Assembly: GCF_003597395.2 (NCBI RefSeq)
Contig: NC_133769.1
Span: 47,224,266-47,288,265, forward strand
Direction of reading: 5' to 3'
Origin: Chelonoidis abingdonii
Lineage: Eukaryota; Chordata; Testudines; Testudinidae
Length of the DNA: 64,000 bases
How positions within the stretch are numbered: position 1 is the stretch's first letter; the number at the start of each line of letters is the position of its first letter. Below, one piece after another: positions 58,396 to 64,000 of this stretch. Position numbers and translations under genes: made by a program. Under the pieces are notes generated by a model. The model was not told the origin of the DNA and ran no database searches. It worked only from the letters and a program-made list of their open reading frames with translations.

Positions 58396-59564
58396 TCAGG
58401 TTGGAGAGATGGACACCAGGGTCTGCCAGAGCACTTTTGCTGGATCAGGAAGAGCCTTGTTGATAGGGAGGGCAATTCTGAAGAAAGAAGATATGTGCAG
58501 GATATCAAGCAAATTTACGCTGCTGATCTTTCTCTTCCTCCAAAGGAACTGGGAGGGAATCTGCAATCCTGTGAAATAATTCTTGAAAGTGCCTGAAATT
58601 GTCAGCAGCCGTGGGAGGTGGGGGCATGATAGTCTTATTGGAGGAAGAAAAAGAGAAATGTAGTGTTGATGGAGCTTCCTCCTCCTTTTCTTCCTCCTCA
58701 GCCAGCACCAGGGGAAGGTCAGTCTCTGGTGGGCGAACAACCGATGGAGAAAGGAGAGGTGTAGGTCTCCAGCTTTGTTCCATGGAAGGCTTCCCAAATT
58801 GTGCCCTGTAGATGGCCCAAGGATCCCTATATGGCCAATGTGGAGGGAGTGGAACGTGTGGTTCCACCCACAGTGGCCCATAACAGGATGCGGATTGCAA
58901 ATAGTGAGGATGTGTAGAAGAAGTCGTTGGAGCCTGTCTCAAATAAGAGGGTGCGATGGCGCACTTCTCCTCCTCCCCCTCCTCCTCTTCCTCTTTGTCA
59001 CTGGGGAAAAAGAGGTGCTGACAACTTCGGCGGTGCTGAAAAGGATACCATTTTGGTTGGTGCCATATCTCCCAAGTCAGTCTGCCTCAGTCTCTGGAGC
59101 TCAGAGACAGTATCAAAGGATGTAGGTCTGTCTGGCAAAGGGCCTTAGCCCATAGATTCATGCCAGTACCAGAGATACTCAGATGGGCCCTGGAGCTATG
59201 TCCACTGTCAGACGATGTTGAGGTGACTGACCTCACATGGGAAGGTGTTCTGGTGGGCTGTGTCTCACAGTGTGAGGAGGGAGACCATTTCTTCTCATCA
59301 AAGTGAGAAAGGGACAATTTTCTCTTAGAGGGATGCAAGGAATGGGGAACGGTGGATGACTTGGCAGAGCCTGAAAGCAGCACAGGGGAAAAGTCCTGGC
59401 CTGGGTCCAATGCAAGTCATAACAGAATGTCCCAGTCTTGTCTGGCCCCGGCAGTCAAGTTTTGGCAATGGGAACACTTTTGTGGGATATGTCCCTCTCC
59501 CAGACAGCAAATACGCTGTGGGTGGCTGTTGATTACCAGGAAGGCATTCCAGTAAGAGACACAC
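58396..59564 (-). pseudogene. DIRS gag-like protein
   Basis: Three minus frames follow one another: 59564-59325 and 59635-59417 (KCSHCQNL, RQDWDILL), 59410-59087 (Ser-rich, basic), 58942-58505 and 58881-58396. The last reads PPTAADNFRHFQELFHRIAD and LPVPLEEEKDQQRK, preceded by an acidic run (EEEEKEEEA). This resembles gag of DIRS elements, with a Cys-rich start, a disordered middle and a helical end. Frames overlap and shift, so it is a pseudogene. Confidence 0.7.
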
Positions 59565-59816
59565 CTCTTAAACCCAGGAGATCCAGGCATAAGGGTGCAG
59601 AAAAATGCTTCCTGGTTGGGAAGGGCAAGAAGCATGGAAACAAAAACCTAATCTATGAGGTAATAATAAAGGTAAAGTGGAAACAAACAAACAAAATTAA
59701 AGAGGAAAGAAGAAGACAAAGAAGAAGTACTAAACTGTGCTAAAACTGACAGGTAAGGCACTTTTCTAATGACGGAAAAAGAAGAAATGGGCTCTGTTGT
59801 GGATTCCATCTCCGAC

Positions 59817-60020
59817 CAAAGGTGGTAAAGAAGGAACTGGGGGGGCATATATACAACACTATATATATTTATATATATGTCCAACTCATCGTGTGAGGGG
59901 GAGGAGGTATGCATGTGCAGTCCGACAGGCATGGCTGATGAATATCTCAGATCCCAGGTGCAAGGGGTGCTGCTGCACCTACAGTGGAGCACCGATAGGG
60001 ACATCACTTTAAGAAGAATC
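59817..60020 (-). repeat. DIRS right inverted terminal repeat
   Basis: In reverse it reads ATTCTTCTTAAAGTGATGTC, GGTGCTCCACTGTAGG, GCAGCACCCCTTG, GATCTGAGATATTCATCAG, CATGCATACCTC and CCCCAGTTCCTTC, the same block order as 55383-55590. The TATATATA stretch is at the equivalent position in both. Confidence 0.88.
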
Positions 60021-60939
60021 TGTAGCTCCACCAGGCTTAGAACTGTTCTGTAATTTTCTGCCTTTTCCAAGTTTGTGGGCAGGTAAAAGTTTTCTTTGTG
60101 TCATTTTCAAGTGTGGTCTGCTCCTTTATGAACGTGCCTGGTGAACCTGTGCCTCTGAGCACAGAGGTAGAGAGCTAGGGAGCATCACTGCAGTAGCTAA
60201 CCAGGAGCACCTGGAGTACACACTGACAGCCAGACTATATAGAGGAACACACAGTTCTATGAATGCATGTTACAGTTGCTCTGGAAATTAAATTCTGTCC
60301 TCAGAAACTACAGAAATCAGTAGGCTGCCATGCAAATGAGAGCAAAATTTGCCATAGTAACTTCTGACTTTATAAATGTCTGTGAATTTAAATTTCCAAA
60401 ATAATATTGATTATATTTGTTTTTTCAGTTTTTAAAAAAGGAAAGAAAAATTAGATTGAAAGATTACACAATTTGATCTGATATTCTCATAATCATACAT
60501 TGAAATAAATGCTTTCTGGGGCACGTCAGGGGAGGGTTCTGCTAAAAAAGAAATGGTATGATATGGCCTTGTGTTTATTCAAACTGAATACAGAGTAGAA
60601 GGAAAAATAATGTTTGATTACACATACTTGGTTTTGATTTCTATGTGAACTAAAACTGCTAGGGATCTTTAATGAACAAATCTATATTATGTGATTGTAT
60701 GTCTAGAAGCACTAAAATCTATTTTATGATATAACCTTCAGGGTTCTTCCAAATATTCTCTATATAGACACTTACAAGCAAGTCTGTAAATTGCAAGCAA
60801 GCCCACTCAACCATTTCAAGGCTTACAAAACTTTTCTCAACCTGAAATTCTAGTTGTCGCTTTGAGGTGTTATACTGAGACTGAGGAAATCTGTGACTAG
60901 ATACATTTTGAAATCTATTGAAATTTTAGGTTCCTGTCC
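60021..60939. other. Unclassified sequence, no gene seen
   Basis: No protein, RNA or repeat I can name. Confidence 0.5.
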
Positions 60940-62730
60940 TGTCATAAATAGCTAAGGGTTAATGTTTCTTTTACCTGTAAAGGGTTAACAAAGTGAACCA
61001 AACACCTGACCAGAGGACCAATCAGGAAACAGGATTTTTTAAAGCTCAGAGACGGAATGTTTGGGTCTGTGTCTTTTGTCTGGCTCTCAGCTATGAGAGG
61101 GGATCTTTTCTATCTTCAAGCTTCTAATCTTTAGTTTCCAAGTTGTAAGTACAAAGGTAGAAAACAATAGGTGGTATAGGAGCAGTTCTCATGCAGGAAG
61201 GACCAGATCACAACTTCCATCCTGTCGTGTTTCTCAGCAAGAAACTATCTGAGAGGGAAAGCCACTGGTCAGTCGTAGAAAGAATGCTATTTCATTGTGT
61301 ACGCCCTGGAAGCTTGTTCCTTATGTTTGGGGTTGGTGGTTCCAGACTACTAAACTGCTGCTGCGCTTAAGTGGCGTATTACTGCCATAGGGAACAAACA
61401 GAAATGCTTCCATGGGATTTTATGCTCTCTCAATTTGTTTTTTTTTGGTTTTGATATTCACTTTTCAGGAGCTTTAACAAGTAGTCTGATGCCACTTCGG
61501 GACAGTTTCCGGATACTGGTTAAACTTTGTCCTTTAAGATGTAGAGTCTTGGAGTATTATCATAGCTTTAGTGTATATGTAAAGGGTGCTGTTGTAATTA
61601 TTTGTTAGTCTAATTCTTAGGAGAGAATCACGCCAGTGACGTTTTCATGTCTGTGATTTGGGGGCGTGTATAATTGATGTAAGGTGTTTATGTTTCCTGT
61701 AAGGTTACAAAGCAAACACTACAGAGACAATCAGAACAGGATTTTTTAAAGTCAGAGCTGGAATGTTTGGGTTCCTGTGTCTTTTGTCTGGCTCAGTAGG
61801 AAGGAGTCTTTTCTATCTTACAGCTTTCTAATCTTCAGTTTCCAGTTGTTATGTCAGGTAGAAAAATAGGCTGTTATTGTTTATTTGTATTTACATGTGG
61901 TTTGTAGTTGCTGGTATGTTTAATTGTATCTCTTTTGTTGAATAAGGTGTTTATTCATTTTCTGTTTAGCAATTTGTAACGTTATTATTTCAACTCTTGC
62001 TACAGACAATATTTTTATGGTCTTTTTTTTCTTTATAGTTTTCTTTTTTAAGCTTGTTGAGTTTTTTTCTTGCTCTTGGGTGTATGATAAGGAACGAGGA
62101 GAGGGAAAGTCTCTCTTGTGATATGATCTATCGGAGGGGTGATCTGCTGTGCAGTACCGGGAATGGTGGGGGAGGTGAGAAATGACAATAGGGGGATGAG
62201 TAGAGGAATTTTTTCTGTTTCCTGATATTTTTGGTTGTCTCTTTGTGGAAGAGAGGAGACTTACTGCTTCTTGGTATTGTGATGTAATGAGATTTACATC
62301 AGTAACTCTCAGGTTAGCCCAAAGAGGAAATTTTGGGTGCGGAAAAGGCCGGGTTTGTTTTTTTAGTATTTTATGAGTTAGGATTTATTTCTGATGTATG
62401 TAGGCCTTTTTTTTAATTTTAATGTGAATATTGGAATCATCCTCTTGTATATTTGAGTAGCTTCGTTCTTATATTCTGTGCTTATTTAGGTGATTGTTTA
62501 GACTTGTTTATAGGTAAGTGGGTTATTTCCCTTTGTTGTAGACTCAGGGCATCTGAGTCTTGGGGGTTCCCCAGGGAAGGTTTTGGGGAGACCAGAGTGA
62601 GACAGGCACTGTAATTCCTGTCTGGTGGCAGCGATATCAGATATAAGCTGGTAATTAAGCTTAAAGGTTTCATGCAGGCACCCAAATTTCTGGACGCTAA
62701 GGTCCAGATTTGGGAAAGATGCTTATGATA
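60940..62730 (+). repeat. Solo LTR with internal duplication and 5-bp target duplication
   Basis: It starts TGTCATAAATAGCTAAGGG and ends GCTTATGATA (TA instead of CA), flanked by TGTCC at 60935-60939 and 62731-62735. Two segments match in the same direction: 60955-61165 and about 61690-61870, sharing ACAGGATTTTTTAAAG, GGAATGTTTGGGT and GTGTCTTTTGTCTGGCTC. The copy is 1.8 kb, long for this LTR type. No coding sequence is seen. From memory it resembles LTRs of turtle endogenous retroviruses. Confidence 0.75.
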
Positions 62731-62735
62731 TGTCC

Positions 62736-63681
62736 TATTTTCAGTTTTACTTTATTAAACTTTTTTAGCCCTACCACTATTGTTCAACAGACATAAATGA
62801 GTAGAACATACTCAGAACTCCCTCTGACATTTCACATCTTTTTTTCATATGGCAGATTCCATTTTTCTCTCAATTGAATATGTTGGTGAAAGATTTTGGC
62901 GTGGCATTCTGGCACTGACTTCAATAGAAGTGGGACCTCAACATATTCAAAAATCACGCCATTAGTCTCTAAAGATCTTCTCTAAGGCCTTGATCCTGCA
63001 AAAACTTAAGCATGTGCTTAACTTTGTGCATTAGACTTCAACGGGAACAAGATTGTGAGCAAAAGTAGTACAAGATTTTTCAGATGGATTGATGCCCAGT
63101 TCTACCACCACCTTTTTGTCTGTAGTCAGTCTTTTAGAAGTCTACAAAATTATATGGAAGCTTAAGCAGAGAGTGCTTTCCATGCAGAGTGCCTCAGTCT
63201 GGCTGTATATGAAGGTTTTTTACCTAGTGCTTTCCAACACGAAGAAAATGTTCTCATTTTTCCCCTTTTTGACAATAGAGATTTTATCCTGGGTTGGAAG
63301 AAAGAATGGAAAATTCTAGAACTTTAGTGGTTCATTTACACAGGCAATCACTGTCTGCAATGTCAAAATATTTGTCTTCAATACTCTCAGAAGCTCCTTT
63401 TATGAAATGGAGAACTCTCTCTGAATTTGGAGTAGATAATAAATGTTTCATGATTTTGTATAATAACATCTTTCCCTCTGAAAATTAGTGTCCACCAAAG
63501 AGTCTAAAACAGGAAAGGAATTGTTTGGGGAACTATTTCCTCAACTTCCTGACTACACTTGGTCTGAACCCTCAGGAAAGTTTTATTCAAATTGTGAATT
63601 AAATTTCATCTAAACCAAACCCAAAATATATCTGCTTGAAAACAGAACCTAGAAGAATCTGAAAAGGGATAAAGATAATAG
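62736..63681. other. Unclassified sequence, no gene seen
   Basis: Contains the motifs CACTGACTTCAATAGAAG (62914) and AGACTTCAACGGGAAC (63031) that recur in the window. No gene seen. Confidence 0.5.
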
Positions 63682-64000
63682 TTTTTCAAAGGGACAAAAA
63701 GGGCCCAAAAGCAAGCTATTCCACTGGGTAGGAAAGATAGAAAATGTGGCAAAAGACCACCTTGGCTTAACCATGACATTTTGCATGATCTAAAAAATAA
63801 AAAGGAGTCACATAAAAAATGGAAACTAGGACAAATTACAAAGGATGAATATAGGCAAACAACACTGGAATGCAGGGGCAAGATTAGAAAGGCAAAGGCA
63901 CAAAATGAGCTCAAAGTAGCTACAGGAATAAAGGGAAACAAGAAGACTTTTGATCAATACATTAGAAGCAAGAGGAAGACCAAGGACAGGGTAGGCCCAC
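63682..64000 (+). mobile_element. CR1 LINE, endonuclease-RT linker, continues beyond the window
   Basis: From about 63685 to the last codon one plus frame is open: [63 protein letters not shown]. This is the helical segment between endonuclease and RT in CR1 ORF2 (W-L, LK.KK...W..G..T...Y, R..RKAKAQ.E..LA, N.K.F..Y). It is uninterrupted here, so the copy may be younger or longer. The upstream edge is uncertain. Confidence 0.85.

Larger units (their letters stand above)
55383..60020 (-). mobile_element. DIRS-type tyrosine-recombinase retrotransposon
   Basis: The order on the minus strand is terminal repeat (59817-60020), gag (59560-58396), RT (57259-56774), RNase H (56400-56058), tyrosine recombinase (about 55930-55770), internal complementary region (55621-55730) and inverted terminal repeat (55383-55590). 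Inverted rather than direct termini, and a recombinase in place of an integrase, define the DIRS order. A Penelope tail is inserted in gag. All genes carry stops. Confidence 0.9.

Noticed and set aside
1..64000. CRISPR arrays, operons, ribosome binding sites, tRNA and rRNA genes
   Set aside because: No regular spaced repeats, no bacterial gene layout and no RNA gene fold recognised. The window is a vertebrate nuclear sequence.

Overview
This is an AT-rich piece of a vertebrate nuclear genome. It has no convincing host protein-coding exon, rRNA or tRNA gene, and no bacterial or organellar gene layout. Nearly everything that can be named is a mobile-element relic. The mix is CR1 LINEs in both orientations, a Ty3/gypsy element, a DIRS-type tyrosine-recombinase retrotransposon, Penelope-like DNA, Harbinger and pogo/Tigger transposons, several hAT MITEs, MIR-like SINEs and retroviral-type solo LTRs. 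That mix points to a non-avian reptile. I favour a turtle because several of the short repeats look like turtle families I know, but a crocodilian is possible. This is inference from repeat content, not from a marker gene. The stretch is probably intergenic or a long intron.

Layout. 1-2558: unclassified. 2559-8702: an old Ty3/gypsy element on the minus strand with two diverged LTRs, carrying a CR1 (3157-3843). Its pol domains run protease, integrase, reverse transcriptase, RNase H (Gmr1-like order). 8703-19465: mostly unique sequence with CR1 pieces (10179-10863, 14997-15087, 15430-16440), two copies of a 122-124 bp hAT MITE, a LINE endonuclease scrap, MIR-like SINEs and a possible gypsy-type LTR (16487-16918). 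19466-23549: a hAT MITE with a perfect target duplication, LINE and hAT transposase relics, palindromic MITEs and a hAT-in-hAT nest. 26500-29470: a Tx1/L1-like LINE (minus), apparently missing its endonuclease and interrupted by an LTR. 29830-30768: CR1. 31238-31497: palindromic MITE. 33637-36126: pogo/Tigger transposon (minus) carrying a hAT element. 37320-38108: Penelope-like element with a GIY-YIG domain. 39185-40605: CR1. 44565-45331: solo LTR with a perfect 5-bp duplication. 47351-54384: composite Harbinger element containing an inverted second copy and a CR1. 55383-60020: DIRS element (minus) with inverted terminal repeats, an internal complementary region, gag, RT, RNase H and recombinase remnants, and a Penelope tail inserted in gag. 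60940-62730: LTR with a 5-bp duplication and an internal repeat. 63682-64000: CR1 running off the window.

How the parts relate. Nothing here forms a working pathway. The value is in nesting and architecture. Insertions within insertions give a relative age order: the gypsy, Harbinger, Tigger, Tx1 and DIRS elements are hosts, and CR1, hAT MITE, LTR and Penelope tails are guests. Several catalytic motifs are visibly broken: gypsy protease DSV, gypsy RT YRDD, DIRS RT YLDY, a Harbinger Asp-to-Glu change and a frameshifted CR1 FADD. All copies look dead. All family names rest on motif recognition by eye.
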